Source: Palsa-504 sp963769715 (GTDB lineage Bacteria; Actinomycetota; Actinomycetes; Streptosporangiales; Streptosporangiaceae). From it: DNA of 64,000 bases. The stretch is from assembly GCA_963769715.1 (NCBI GenBank), contig CAVYNE010000022.1, positions 62,001-126,000 on the forward strand, given 5' to 3'. Numbering within the stretch: the stretch's first letter is position 1; every line of letters starts with the position of its first letter. A program made the position numbers and the translations under genes. The notes under the pieces were generated by a model, which did no database searches, was not told the origin of the DNA, and saw nothing but the letters and a program-made list of their open reading frames with translations. Positions 42,066 to 50,130 of this stretch are shown one piece after another.

Positions 42066-42659
42066 TCAGGGCAAGGCCGTCACGATACTGGCGCCGGCGA
42101 GCGCCACCATGACCAGCGCCGCACCCCGGGTCAGCCAGGTCATCGGGATGACTTTCAGCAGGCTCCGGCCGCCGATGATAGCCCCGCCCGCCGCCACCCA
42201 TAGCGCCAGCACCGAACCGATCCCCACCCCCAGCGGGTCGCCGTACCTGACCGCCAGGCTTACCGTGAGGATCTGGGTCAGGTCGCCGAATTCGGCGGCG
42301 AAGACCACCGCGAAGGCCATCGCCGCGACCGGCAGGAGCCGGCTCGGGCGCCCGTGCTCCACGAGGTCATCGCTGGCGTCCTGACGCTGCTGGCGCCACA
42401 CCAGCACCGCCCCGAACAGGAACAGGACACCGGCAACCGCCTGAACCGGGCGGTGCGGCAGCAACCCGAGCAGGCTCCCGGCGGTGACCGCGAGCACTAC
42501 ATGGGCCGCGAACGCTACGGCGGCACCGGCGAAGACGAAGGCCGGCCGGTACCGACTGCCCATGACCAGGCAGGCCAGCACGGTCTTATCCGGCAGCTCG
42601 GCGGGCAGCACGATCAGGAAGGTTGTTCCGGCGGCAGCTAGATTCACGGGGGAACCCAT
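42066..42659 (-). CDS. TMEM165/GDT1-family Mn2+/Ca2+ exporter
   Basis: A 197-residue six-helix protein with the two family motifs, AELPDKT (first half) and AEFGDLT (second half), on symmetric helices. Bacterial members (MneA/MntX type) export manganese. The ATG at 42659 begins MGSPVNLAAAGTTFLIVLPAELPDKT. It sits 50 bp after a yybP-ykoY riboswitch, which is direct evidence for manganese control. The reading frame is open upstream into the GntR gene, but this ATG and the riboswitch make an independent protein the more likely product. Confidence 0.9.
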   Translation of the reverse strand: MGSPVNLAAAGTTFLIVLPAELPDKTVLACLVMGSRYRPAFVFAGAAVAFAAHVVLAVTAGSLLGLLPHRPVQAVAGVLFLFGAVLVWRQQRQDASDDLVEHGRPSRLLPVAAMAFAVVFAAEFGDLTQILTVSLAVRYGDPLGVGIGSVLALWVAAGGAIIGGRSLLKVIPMTWLTRGAALVMVALAGASIVTALP

Positions 42660-43721
42660 CAGGTCGGGCCCACCGGCGGCCTGGGACCTCCGGCACGGCA
42701 GCTGGTCACTGCGGCCGAAGGTCTCACTCAGACCCACGCTGGTCCCCCGGGGACCGGGCCCGGTATCCCGGGCCGAGATTGTCGGCCTCCCGGCGACGGA
42801 GCTACTCCCCTTCGCGGCCTCTGATAGTAGTCCAGCGGAGTCAGGCGAAGAACCCAGTCGCCTGCGCCACAGGTTCGGATGAAGTGGTAATGGCGCGGTG
42901 ACCGGAGCCTCGGTAGTGGAGATAGCGACTCTGAATAGCTCCGGTTTCAGCATCACCACGGTGAGCCCGGCTGGCTCACCGGTGGCCGAGTCGTCGAACC
43001 TGATCGTCACCATGATCACCGGCTGCCCGGGTGACAGCCGCAGGCTGCGGGCGATGGACGGCTGCGGCGGGCTCATTTCCACGCTCACCGCGGCGGCGGG
43101 CAGCGTGGTCTGCATCGACCCGAACGAGGGGAGCCCCTGATCCGCATCCTGGTCGGGCTCGGTGTCCTCGTCGGCGAGTGGCCCGTTCAGGTAGGCGGTG
43201 GAAACGGCGGCGGGATCCCCCTCGGACACCCAGACGCACCGGACGACGCGGACGGGCGCGCCCGCGGGCAGGTGCAGGGCCCAGGCCACATCCTGCGGCG
43301 CCTCGCGCCGCGACACATGCCGGGTCTGGCAGGCGATCGCGCCGCCCATCGGGTCCAGCCGCGTGCCAAGCCCGGCCGCGCCCTCGAGGGGGATCCAGTA
43401 GTCGGCCGGGCTGGCCCGGTACAACTGCCCGTCGGGCAGCCTGCGGACCAGGGACCGGCGGGCGAGATCACCGAGGGCGGCGTCGATCTCGGTCAGGCTG
43501 ACGTTGTATCTGCGGGCCAGCGCACTGCGCCGGGGCAGCCGCCAGCCCGGTTCGCGGTGCACGAGCGCCGCCGCCATGCGGTCGGCCAGCACGGCCGTGG
43601 CCTTGGCTGGTGCGCGCGCTGCCGCCGGGCCGGCTTCACCCCGCGGCGGCGAAGACTCCGTGGGAGGCGAGGCCGGCTGCGAGGGAACCGGACTGTCACG
43701 TCCGGCGGCGCCAGCGGTCAT
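42066..43721 (-). CDS. GntR/UTRA regulator in an uninterrupted frame with the GDT1 exporter
   Basis: One open frame of 551 codons. Residues 1-35 are disordered. Residues about 40-108 form a GntR winged helix (WRLPRRSALARRYNVSLTEIDAALGDLARRSLVRRL). Residues about 120-275 form a UTRA-like ligand domain (VRVVRCVWVSEGDPAAVSTAYLN, QPVIMVTIRFDD). Codons about 302-337 coincide with the Mn riboswitch and are low-complexity, and residues 355-551 are the GDT1 exporter. No stop separates the regulator from the exporter. In another frame a TGA at 42841-42843 would end the regulator just before the riboswitch promoter, so a lost stop or small indel is possible. Confidence 0.7.
   Translation of the reverse strand: MTAGAAGRDSPVPSQPASPPTESSPPRGEAGPAAARAPAKATAVLADRMAAALVHREPGWRLPRRSALARRYNVSLTEIDAALGDLARRSLVRRLPDGQLYRASPADYWIPLEGAAGLGTRLDPMGGAIACQTRHVSRREAPQDVAWALHLPAGAPVRVVRCVWVSEGDPAAVSTAYLNGPLADEDTEPDQDADQGLPSFGSMQTTLPAAAVSVEMSPPQPSIARSLRLSPGQPVIMVTIRFDDSATGEPAGLTVVMLKPELFRVAISTTEAPVTAPLPLHPNLWRRRLGSSPDSAGLLSEAAKGSSSVAGRPTISARDTGPGPRGTSVGLSETFGRSDQLPCRRSQAAGGPDLMGSPVNLAAAGTTFLIVLPAELPDKTVLACLVMGSRYRPAFVFAGAAVAFAAHVVLAVTAGSLLGLLPHRPVQAVAGVLFLFGAVLVWRQQRQDASDDLVEHGRPSRLLPVAAMAFAVVFAAEFGDLTQILTVSLAVRYGDPLGVGIGSVLALWVAAGGAIIGGRSLLKVIPMTWLTRGAALVMVALAGASIVTALP
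42711..42817 (-). promoter_or_regulatory. yybP-ykoY manganese riboswitch
   Basis: On the minus strand the conserved 5' loop GAAGGGGAGTAGC (around 42803-42815) and the conserved 3' loop GTGAGACCTTCGGCC (around 42713-42727) are both present, with GGCC/GAAGG pairing to CCTTC/GGCC as the closing stem and two GC-rich inner hairpins. These are the two metal-binding loops of the Mn2+ riboswitch. It lies immediately 5' of the GDT1 exporter, a classic target. Confidence 0.9.
42824..42852 (-). promoter_or_regulatory. Promoter of the riboswitch-GDT1 transcript
   Basis: TTCTTC (42847-42852), a 17-bp spacer and TACTAT (42824-42829) on the minus strand would start RNA about 7 nt downstream, at the first bases of the riboswitch. 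This supports an independent transcript inside the apparent GntR frame. Confidence 0.55.
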
Positions 43722-44390
43722 TCCGCAAACCGCGATCGGGCTGCGACCAGCCGGCCGATCACGACAGGTGCGGACGCGGTCATGTTTCAGCCCTTAATCT
43801 TGGCCATCTGATCATCGGACAAGGTGACGACGGACAACGGCAGCGGCCTGCCTGCACAAGCCCATTGATATTCATCACAGATGAACAGGAATTGAATGGA
43901 GAAGGAACGAACAGACGGCTACTTGATGTCATGTAGGTGAACAAGGGGAGCATCGCCGGGACGCTTCGGCAAGCCGACCCCGGCACGGCAGGGCCACCAC
44001 CGGCCGGGTAGCGAGCCGGGGGAACCGGCGGCCGTGCTGCCGTCACCATAGGCGACGTGCGGGAACGTAGCGGTCTTGGCCGGTGCCGGGCATGGCCGCC
44101 TGAGCCATGCCCACGGTCAGCGGAGCGGTCCCGGAGGCTTAAGTCACGATTGAAACACTGATCGGCCCACGGTCCGGTTGGACCCCGGACCCACCCCCGC
44201 CATTAGGCAGGCCACGACCCTGGACACCAGAACTTAACCTTCTAGTCCACATTTGTCCACCGTCTGTTTGCCCGCGAGTACCATTCGCGCCGGCAAACTG
44301 TACTGGCACGCTACGGTTTGCACGCTGACCGGCTGTCGGGGCTGCTCATGCGGCCGAGGAAACATATAAAACCAATAAGGAGTACCTGAT
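43722..44390. other. 669-bp intergenic region before pstS
   Basis: This gap separates the divergent GntR and pstS genes. No credible gene is seen. PhoP-box-like heptamers occur on the minus strand as GTTCATC (within GTTCATCTGTG, around 43880-43890) and GTTCACC (around 43938-43944), and on the plus strand as the repeats described at 44245. The middle is G+C-rich and unremarkable. Confidence 0.4.
44245..44275 (+). promoter_or_regulatory. Candidate PHO box upstream of pstS
   Basis: Three roughly 11-bp-spaced repeats, GTCCACATTT, GTCCACCGTCT and GTTTGCCCGCG, start at 44245, 44255 and 44266. Actinomycete PhoP binds 11-bp direct repeats of the GTTCACC type ahead of pstS. The match is imperfect, but phase, location and neighbouring gene agree. 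Confidence 0.45.
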
Positions 44391-45506
44391 ATGCCACTTG
44401 GACGCAGACAGCGGGTCGCGACGGTAGGTGCTGCCGCCGTGGCGACGGCCCTGTCCCTGGCCGCATGCTCCTCGTCGAGCTCCTCATCCACCCCGGCGAG
44501 CAGCGGCAGCGGCTCCGCTACAAGCAGCAGCCCAGCAGCGTCGAGCAGCGCCCTCAGCGGCACGCTCAACGGGAGCGGATCGACGTTGCAGCTCGTCTAC
44601 GAGCAGACAGCCATCTCGAGCTTCAGGTCGGTCCAGCCCAACATGACGGTCAACTACGGCGGCGGCGGCTCGGGTAAGGGACGCACGGACCTGGCTTCCG
44701 GGGTCGTCAACTTCGCGGGCTCGGACTCGCCGATCCCCGCCAAGGAGGAGGCGAACTTCAAGGGCAAGACCGTGCTCTACTACCCCATCCTGATCTCCCC
44801 CATCACGGTCTCGTACAACCTGTCAGGTCTCAGCAAGCCGCTGCAGCTGTCGGCGCCGGTGATCGCGAATATCTTCGAGGGCAAGATCACGACGTGGAAC
44901 AACTCGGCGATCGCGGCGGATAACCCCGGTGTCAGCCTGCCCAGTACCACGATCACCGTCGCCGTCCGCTCCGACTCGTCGGGCACCACCCAGAACTTCT
45001 CCCAGTTCCTCGTCGAGGGAGCGCCGGGCGTATGGACGCTCGGCACCAGCTCGATCATCAAGTGGCCCGCCACCGCCCACGCCAGCGCCGGCAACGGCGG
45101 GGTGGCGCAGATCGTCAAGTCCACCCCCGGAGCCGTCGGGTACGTGGACTACGCCACCGCCAAGGCCTCCGGGCTGACCTCTGCTTCTATCAAGAACAAG
45201 GACGGCAGCTACGTCGCGCCGTCGGTGGCAGCCGCCTCCGCCGCCGCCAGCAACGCCACCATCAAGCCCAACCTGACGTTCAGTGCGATCTGGGCGCCCG
45301 GCGCCAGCTCTTACCCGATCACCGCTCAGTCGTGGGTTCTGGTCTACCAAACCCAGCCGAGCACAAACGACGCGGCGTTGCTCAAGGCGTACATCGGCTA
45401 CCTGGTCGGAGCCGGCCAGCAACTGCTCCCCCCAATCGGCTACGCGCCGCTTCCCACCAGCGTCGACCAGCAGGCCCAGGCGCAGTTGAGCAAGATCGGA
45501 ATGTAA
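44391..45506 (+). CDS. pstS: Phosphate-binding lipoprotein PstS
   Basis: A 371-residue lipoprotein with a lipobox LSLAAC (Cys26) and a Ser-rich linker, then the PstS fold: GSGSTLQLVYEQT, YGGGGSGKGRTDLASGVVNFAGSDSPI and RSDSSGTTQNF, all typical phosphate contacts. It delivers phosphate to PstCA. It begins the pstSCAB operon; pstC follows after 43 bp. Confidence 0.95.
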   Translation: MPLGRRQRVATVGAAAVATALSLAACSSSSSSSTPASSGSGSATSSSPAASSSALSGTLNGSGSTLQLVYEQTAISSFRSVQPNMTVNYGGGGSGKGRTDLASGVVNFAGSDSPIPAKEEANFKGKTVLYYPILISPITVSYNLSGLSKPLQLSAPVIANIFEGKITTWNNSAIAADNPGVSLPSTTITVAVRSDSSGTTQNFSQFLVEGAPGVWTLGTSSIIKWPATAHASAGNGGVAQIVKSTPGAVGYVDYATAKASGLTSASIKNKDGSYVAPSVAAASAAASNATIKPNLTFSAIWAPGASSYPITAQSWVLVYQTQPSTNDAALLKAYIGYLVGAGQQLLPPIGYAPLPTSVDQQAQAQLSKIGM

Positions 45507-45549
45507 TTGTGAGCATTGTGACGCAGGCCGATCGCATCGGCCGGTCATC

Positions 45550-46530
45550 GTGAGCGCTGTGACACAGGTGGATCCGGCCGTACCGGCCGGATCCACCCGT
45601 CCGCTGTCGGAGCGGCGCCCGCTCGGCGACCGCGGCTTCCAGATCCTCGCGCTCGCGTCCGGCCTGCTGGTGCTGGTGATCCTCGTCCTGATCGCCGTCT
45701 CCACCACCCAGCAGGCCTCGTCGTGGTTCAGCACCGAGGGCCTGAAGATCTTTACTAACAACTGGGATCCCGCGACCAACCAGTTCGGCGCGCTGGCCTT
45801 CATCTACGGCACGGCCGTCACGGCGATCATCGCGCTCGTGCTGGCGGTCCCGGTCAGCGTGGGCATCGCTCTGCTGCTGACCGAGGTCGTGCCGTACCGG
45901 TGGTCGCGGCCGATCGTGTACGTGATCGACCTGCTGGCGGTGGTCCCGTCGGTGGTCTGGGGCCTGTGGGGGATTCTGGTGTTCGCCCCCTGGATCCAGC
46001 ACATCTACGCCTCGATAGGCTCGGGCGTCAACGGCACCCCGGTGGTGGGCTCCCTGTTCGGACCGCCCACGAGCGGGACCTCGTTCTTCACCGCGGGCAT
46101 CATCCTGGCCTTCATGATCACGCCCATCGTGACCTCGCTGTCGCGCGAGGTCATCGCGACGGTGCCGACCATCGACAAGGAGGGCGCGTACGCCCTGGGC
46201 GCCACCCGCCTGGAGATGATCCGCGGCGCTGTCTGGCCGCACAGCCAGGGCGGCGTGGTCGGGTCGGTCCTGCTCGGGCTGGGCCGGGCGATGGGCGAGA
46301 CGATCGCGGCCGCCCTGGTGATCGGCTCGTCGCCCGTGATCACGTCACACCTGTTCGCGGCCGGCTACAACATGCCCGCGGTCATCGCCAACCAGTTCGG
46401 CGAGGCCTCCGGCGAGTTCCGCGCCGCGCTGATGGGGATCGGCGTGCTCTTGTTCGTCTTTACGATCATCATCAACGTCATTGCCCGCGGGATCGTGGAG
46501 CGCTCCGCGCGGCGGAAGCGGGGTGCCTGA
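45550..46530 (+). CDS. pstC: Phosphate ABC transporter permease PstC
   Basis: A 326-residue permease with six helices and the EAA loop KEGAYALGATRLEMIRGAVWPHSQGGVVGSVLLGLGRAMGETIA, as in PstC. The start is GTG at 45550. A near copy of the start region (GTGAGCATTGTGACGCAGG at 45509) lies 41 bp upstream out of frame. The stop overlaps the pstA ATG as TGATG. Confidence 0.95.
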   Translation: MSAVTQVDPAVPAGSTRPLSERRPLGDRGFQILALASGLLVLVILVLIAVSTTQQASSWFSTEGLKIFTNNWDPATNQFGALAFIYGTAVTAIIALVLAVPVSVGIALLLTEVVPYRWSRPIVYVIDLLAVVPSVVWGLWGILVFAPWIQHIYASIGSGVNGTPVVGSLFGPPTSGTSFFTAGIILAFMITPIVTSLSREVIATVPTIDKEGAYALGATRLEMIRGAVWPHSQGGVVGSVLLGLGRAMGETIAAALVIGSSPVITSHLFAAGYNMPAVIANQFGEASGEFRAALMGIGVLLFVFTIIINVIARGIVERSARRKRGA

Positions 46531-47423
46531 TGGCCGTCGCCACCGAGCTGCAGCAGCCCGACCTGCAAGAGCCGAAGGGCTGGCGGCGCACCAGCAACCG
46601 CATCGCGACCGTCTTGATGGTGCTCGCGTTCGTGCTCGTGATCATCCCGCTGGGGTTCGTCCTGTTCACGGTGATCGCCAAGGGCGCCTCGATCATCAGC
46701 TGGTCCTTCCTGACCAGCGGCCCGATCCCGCCGAACGTGGTGCCCGCGGGTGTGGGCGGAATGGGGCCGGCGGTACTCGGCACGCTCTTGATCACGGGCC
46801 TGGCCACGCTCATGGCCGTGCCGCTCGGCGTGCTGGGCGCGGTCTACCTCAACGAGTACGGCGGTAAGGGCCCGCTGGCGCGCCTCATCGGGTTCATGGC
46901 CGACGTGATGACGGGCGTGCCCTCTATCGTGATGGGCCTGTTCATCTTCTCGATCTGGGTGCTGCACTTCGGCTATTCGGGCCTGGCCGGCGCCTTCGCC
47001 CTGGGCTGCCTGATGCTGCCGGTCGTGATCCGCTCCAGCGACGAGATGCTGAAGCTGGTGCCGGACCCGCTGCGCGAGGCGAGCTACGCCCTCGGTGCCA
47101 CCAAGGCTCGCGTGACGATGACCGTGGTGTTGCCGGCCGCCATCGGCGGCATCGTCAGCGGTGCGCTGCTCGCCGTCGCCCGGGCCGCCGGCGAGACGGC
47201 GCCGCTGCTCTTCACCATCCTCACGGTGACCGAAGCGAATCCGAACGTCTTCAGCGGCGCCAACACCGCACTGGCCACGCAGATCTTCGCGAACGCGGAA
47301 CAGCCGTACACCGGCGCGCAGGCCCGCGCCTGGGGCGCGGCGCTCACGCTCATTGCGATCGCCTTCATCCTGATGATCGCCGCCCGCACCATCACCGCCC
47401 GATTCACCAGATATTCGCGCTAG
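46530..47423 (+). CDS. pstA: Phosphate ABC transporter permease PstA
   Basis: A 297-residue permease starting MAVATELQQPDLQEPKGWRR, with six helices, an EAA loop DPLREASYALGATKARVTMTVVLPAAIGGIVSGALLAVARAAGETAPLLFT and the MTGVPSIVMGLF motif. It pairs with PstC in the membrane. The start ATG shares its A with the pstC stop; an upstream extension of the frame is not used. Confidence 0.95.
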   Translation: MAVATELQQPDLQEPKGWRRTSNRIATVLMVLAFVLVIIPLGFVLFTVIAKGASIISWSFLTSGPIPPNVVPAGVGGMGPAVLGTLLITGLATLMAVPLGVLGAVYLNEYGGKGPLARLIGFMADVMTGVPSIVMGLFIFSIWVLHFGYSGLAGAFALGCLMLPVVIRSSDEMLKLVPDPLREASYALGATKARVTMTVVLPAAIGGIVSGALLAVARAAGETAPLLFTILTVTEANPNVFSGANTALATQIFANAEQPYTGAQARAWGAALTLIAIAFILMIAARTITARFTRYSR

Positions 47424-47457
47424 GAATGTCTGATCAGAAAGCAGCGCTAGGAAGATT

Positions 47458-48339
47458 ATGGAAGAGCCCGAGCCGAACGTCGCCACTACTTCGCTGCCCA
47501 AGCCTGCGGGCCTGCAGTCACGGCCGTCGGACGCACCGATCTTCGATACCCCGGGTGCGTCCGTCTTCAATACGCAGAACGTCTCGATCTACTATGGCTC
47601 CTTCCGGGCCGTCACGGACGTATCACTGACCATCTACGAGAACGAGATCACCGCGTTCATCGGCCCGTCCGGGTGCGGCAAGACGACCGTTCTGCGGACG
47701 CTGAACCGCATGAATGACCTCATACCGACTGCTCGCGTCGAAGGTGACGTGGAGTACCGCGGGGCGTCGCTGTACGGCAAGGACGTCTCCCCGATCGCGG
47801 TGCGCCGGCGCATCGGCATGGTCTTCCAGAAGCCGAACCCGTTTCCGAAGTCGATCTACGACAACATCGCCTACGGGCCGCGCATCAACGGCGAGCGCAA
47901 CAAGGGCAAGCTGAACGAGATCGTCGAGCGTTCACTACGCCAGGCCGCACTGTGGGACGAGGTCAAGAACCGCCTGAAGACGTCGGGCCTGAGCCTGTCC
48001 GGCGGGCAGGCGCAGCGGCTGTGCATTGCCCGCACGCTCGCCGTCGAGCCGGACGTCGTCCTCATGGACGAGCCTTGTTCAGCGCTCGACCCGATCGCGA
48101 CGGCCGCCATCGAGGACCTGATGCGGGATATCAAGTCGCAGTACACCATCGTCATCGTCACGCACAACATGCAGCAGGCCACGCGGGTCAGCGACCGCAC
48201 CGCCTTCTACTCCGTGCTCCGCGACGAAAACAGCGATACCCGCACGGGCGTGCTCGTCGAGTACGACCGGACCGAGAAGATTTTCCAGGACCCGCAGGAC
48301 CCCCGCACCCTGGCCTACGTCACCGGCCGGGTCGGCTGA
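47458..48339 (+). CDS. pstB: Phosphate ABC transporter ATPase PstB
   Basis: A 293-residue ATPase: Walker A GPSGCGKTT, Q-loop VFQKPNPFPKSIYDNI, signature LSGGQAQRLCIARTLA, Walker B VVLMDEPCSALDP and switch histidine VTHNMQQA. The 40-residue N-terminal extension is longer than in most PstB and unstructured. It powers PstSCA and closes the operon, converging with the stress-protein gene. Confidence 0.95.
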   Translation: MEEPEPNVATTSLPKPAGLQSRPSDAPIFDTPGASVFNTQNVSIYYGSFRAVTDVSLTIYENEITAFIGPSGCGKTTVLRTLNRMNDLIPTARVEGDVEYRGASLYGKDVSPIAVRRRIGMVFQKPNPFPKSIYDNIAYGPRINGERNKGKLNEIVERSLRQAALWDEVKNRLKTSGLSLSGGQAQRLCIARTLAVEPDVVLMDEPCSALDPIATAAIEDLMRDIKSQYTIVIVTHNMQQATRVSDRTAFYSVLRDENSDTRTGVLVEYDRTEKIFQDPQDPRTLAYVTGRVG

Positions 48340-48354
48340 GCCGGGCCACGCTGC

Positions 48355-48798
48355 CTAGCGGCCCCCGGGAACGATCACGACGGGGCAGGCCGCGTGGTGC
48401 GTGACCTGGCTGCTCACCGAGCCCATCAGTAGCCTGGCGAAGCCCCCGCTGCCGCGGGATCCGACGACGAGCATGTCGGCGTCGCGCGAGGCCTTGACGA
48501 GTTCTTCGGCCGGATCACCCGTGACCACGCTCACGGTGACCTCGGGCTCCGTCCCGCCGATTTCGTTCGCGACCTTGTCCGCGAATTCCTGGACCTTTTT
48601 CCGCGCGAATTCCAGGTCTTGGCTGTCCTCGGGATAATCACGCACAGCCCAGAAAATCCTGGTGGCCGGGCGAACTGGGCCCGGGTGAACGGTCATGACG
48701 GTCAACGGGACATGGTGCTGCACGGCCTCGCGCATCGCCCAGGCCAGGGCGAGCCGAGAATGGTCCGAGCCATCTATCCCGACGGTGATTCCGGGCAT
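48355..48798 (-). CDS. Universal stress protein (UspA family)
   Basis: A 147-residue single-Usp-domain protein: ITVGIDGSDHSRLALAWAMREA at the start and the ATP-binding G-2x-G-9x-G-S motif in VVGSRGSGGFARLLMGSVSSQV, followed by CPVVIVPG. The ATP-binding subtype is therefore predicted. Its physiological role is unspecific (stress, hypoxia). It lies between pstB and phoU but is transcribed with neither gap below 15 bp nor a shared promoter visible. Confidence 0.92.
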   Translation of the reverse strand: MPGITVGIDGSDHSRLALAWAMREAVQHHVPLTVMTVHPGPVRPATRIFWAVRDYPEDSQDLEFARKKVQEFADKVANEIGGTEPEVTVSVVTGDPAEELVKASRDADMLVVGSRGSGGFARLLMGSVSSQVTHHAACPVVIVPGGR

Positions 48799-48969
48799 CT
48801 CTACTCCTGTAGATCCCTAAGCCGTTCCAATTGATGCTGATTAAAAGATGGCCCCGGAGAGCGGGCAAAAGACAGGGCTGAGGGTCCCGGGCGGGCGGGT
48901 CGCACGACCTGGCCTGGCCCGAACGAACTCCCGCCCGCACTCCGAACGTCCCGGTGGCGGCCCGGCACG

Positions 48970-49611
48970 CTAGTCCTTGGCCGATCCGGCCAGGTAGATC
49001 ACGCGCCGGGAGATGTTGACGGCGTGATCGCCAAGACGCTCGTAGAAGCGCGCTACCAGCGTCATCTCCATCGTCACCGGTAGTGCCATGCGTCCCGAGG
49101 CAAGCTCGGCAAGCAGGCTGCCGTGCAGCTCGTCCATCTCGTCATCACGGCCGTCGAGAATCGACGCCACGGAACGGTCGCGCTGGTACCAGGAATCCAC
49201 CGACTGGCGCCACATGTCGGATGCGAGCTTCCCCATTCGCTCGACGAGTCCCCGGCAGCGCGGCGAGAGGTCCTCGCCGAGGATGTGGTTGGCCCGGGAG
49301 GCGATCTGCAGGACCAGGTCGTGGGATCGCTCGAGCTCGGGCACGATACGCAGCACGGACAGCAGGAAGCGCAGGTCCGAGGCGACGGGGGCCTGCAGCA
49401 GGATCTCCCGGTTGACCAGTTCCTCGATCTCCGGGTAGAGGGCGTCGATGACCTGCTCGCGCTCGGTCAGGACCCGAAGCACCTCGGGGTTGCCCGTCAG
49501 GAGAGCCTCGGTCGCCCCGGGCAGGTCCTCGGCGACCATGGCGAACAGCTCGATGACTTTGGCTTCGATAGCCTCCAGCTCACGCTGGAATTCCTGCCGG
49601 TATTCGACCAC
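48970..49611 (-). CDS. phoU: Phosphate signalling protein PhoU
   Basis: A 213-residue all-helical protein with two PhoU repeats. The acidic metal-binding motifs appear as LEAIEAKVIELFAMVAED, ERSHDLVLQIA and ARFYERLGDHAVNISRRV. It conveys phosphate status from Pst to the sensor kinase (outside the window). It is transcribed away from the pst operon, the usual actinomycete arrangement. Confidence 0.94.
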   Translation of the reverse strand: MVEYRQEFQRELEAIEAKVIELFAMVAEDLPGATEALLTGNPEVLRVLTEREQVIDALYPEIEELVNREILLQAPVASDLRFLLSVLRIVPELERSHDLVLQIASRANHILGEDLSPRCRGLVERMGKLASDMWRQSVDSWYQRDRSVASILDGRDDEMDELHGSLLAELASGRMALPVTMEMTLVARFYERLGDHAVNISRRVIYLAGSAKD

Positions 49612-49802
49612 AGTCAGAGCCTACTGGACGTCTCACCGGCCATTTCAGTTGACCCGTATTAAATGACGGTGTCGGGTTAGCGGCCGCGCGGGTACTACGC
49701 AACCGATGAGTGCGGCCATGAGCGTGGAATACCCGCCGCCACCCTGTGTTATACGGGCAGGGGTATTTGTAAGCAAGATCGCCGCCCCGGTGGAGGCAGG
49801 CC

Positions 49803-50060
49803 ATGGCTAGCAGTACGTTCGGCGCCGAGAGCGCCGACCATCACGTCAGCGTCCGGACCACGTGCGGCCGGGAGATCCGGATAGGCCGTCTCGCCCTCGG
49901 CGGCGGCGCGCACCCGGCCCAGCGCGTCAGCCTGGGCATCAGCGCCTCCTCGGATACCGAGGACGGCACCTGGGCTGGGCTCACGGCCGATGAGGCCAGG
50001 CAGCTCGCCGCCGCCCTGCTCATTCAGGCGGCCACCTGTGATCACTGGACGCCTACGTGA
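49803..50060 (+). CDS. Small conserved hypothetical protein (DUF6907-like)
   Basis: An 85-residue protein with a beta-rich start (HHVSVRTTCGREIRIGRLALGGG) and a helix LTADEARQLAAALLIQAATCDHW. This resembles short actinomycete proteins of the DUF6907 type, usually of unknown function. It lies 70 bp upstream of the phosphodiester glycosidase gene on the same strand. The assignment is tentative. Confidence 0.55.
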   Translation: MASSTFGAESADHHVSVRTTCGREIRIGRLALGGGAHPAQRVSLGISASSDTEDGTWAGLTADEARQLAAALLIQAATCDHWTPT

Positions 50061-50130
50061 CCCGGTAAAAATGGGGGGCCCGGGCGCGCGCTTCACGATC
50101 CCTTCATCGTGGCCGAGCATCCTGTGCCAC

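Noticed and set aside
49751..49766. Possible third CstR operator (ATAC...GGGTAT)
   Set aside because: The left half is ATACGGG, lacking the C-run present in both good operators; no sulfur gene follows.
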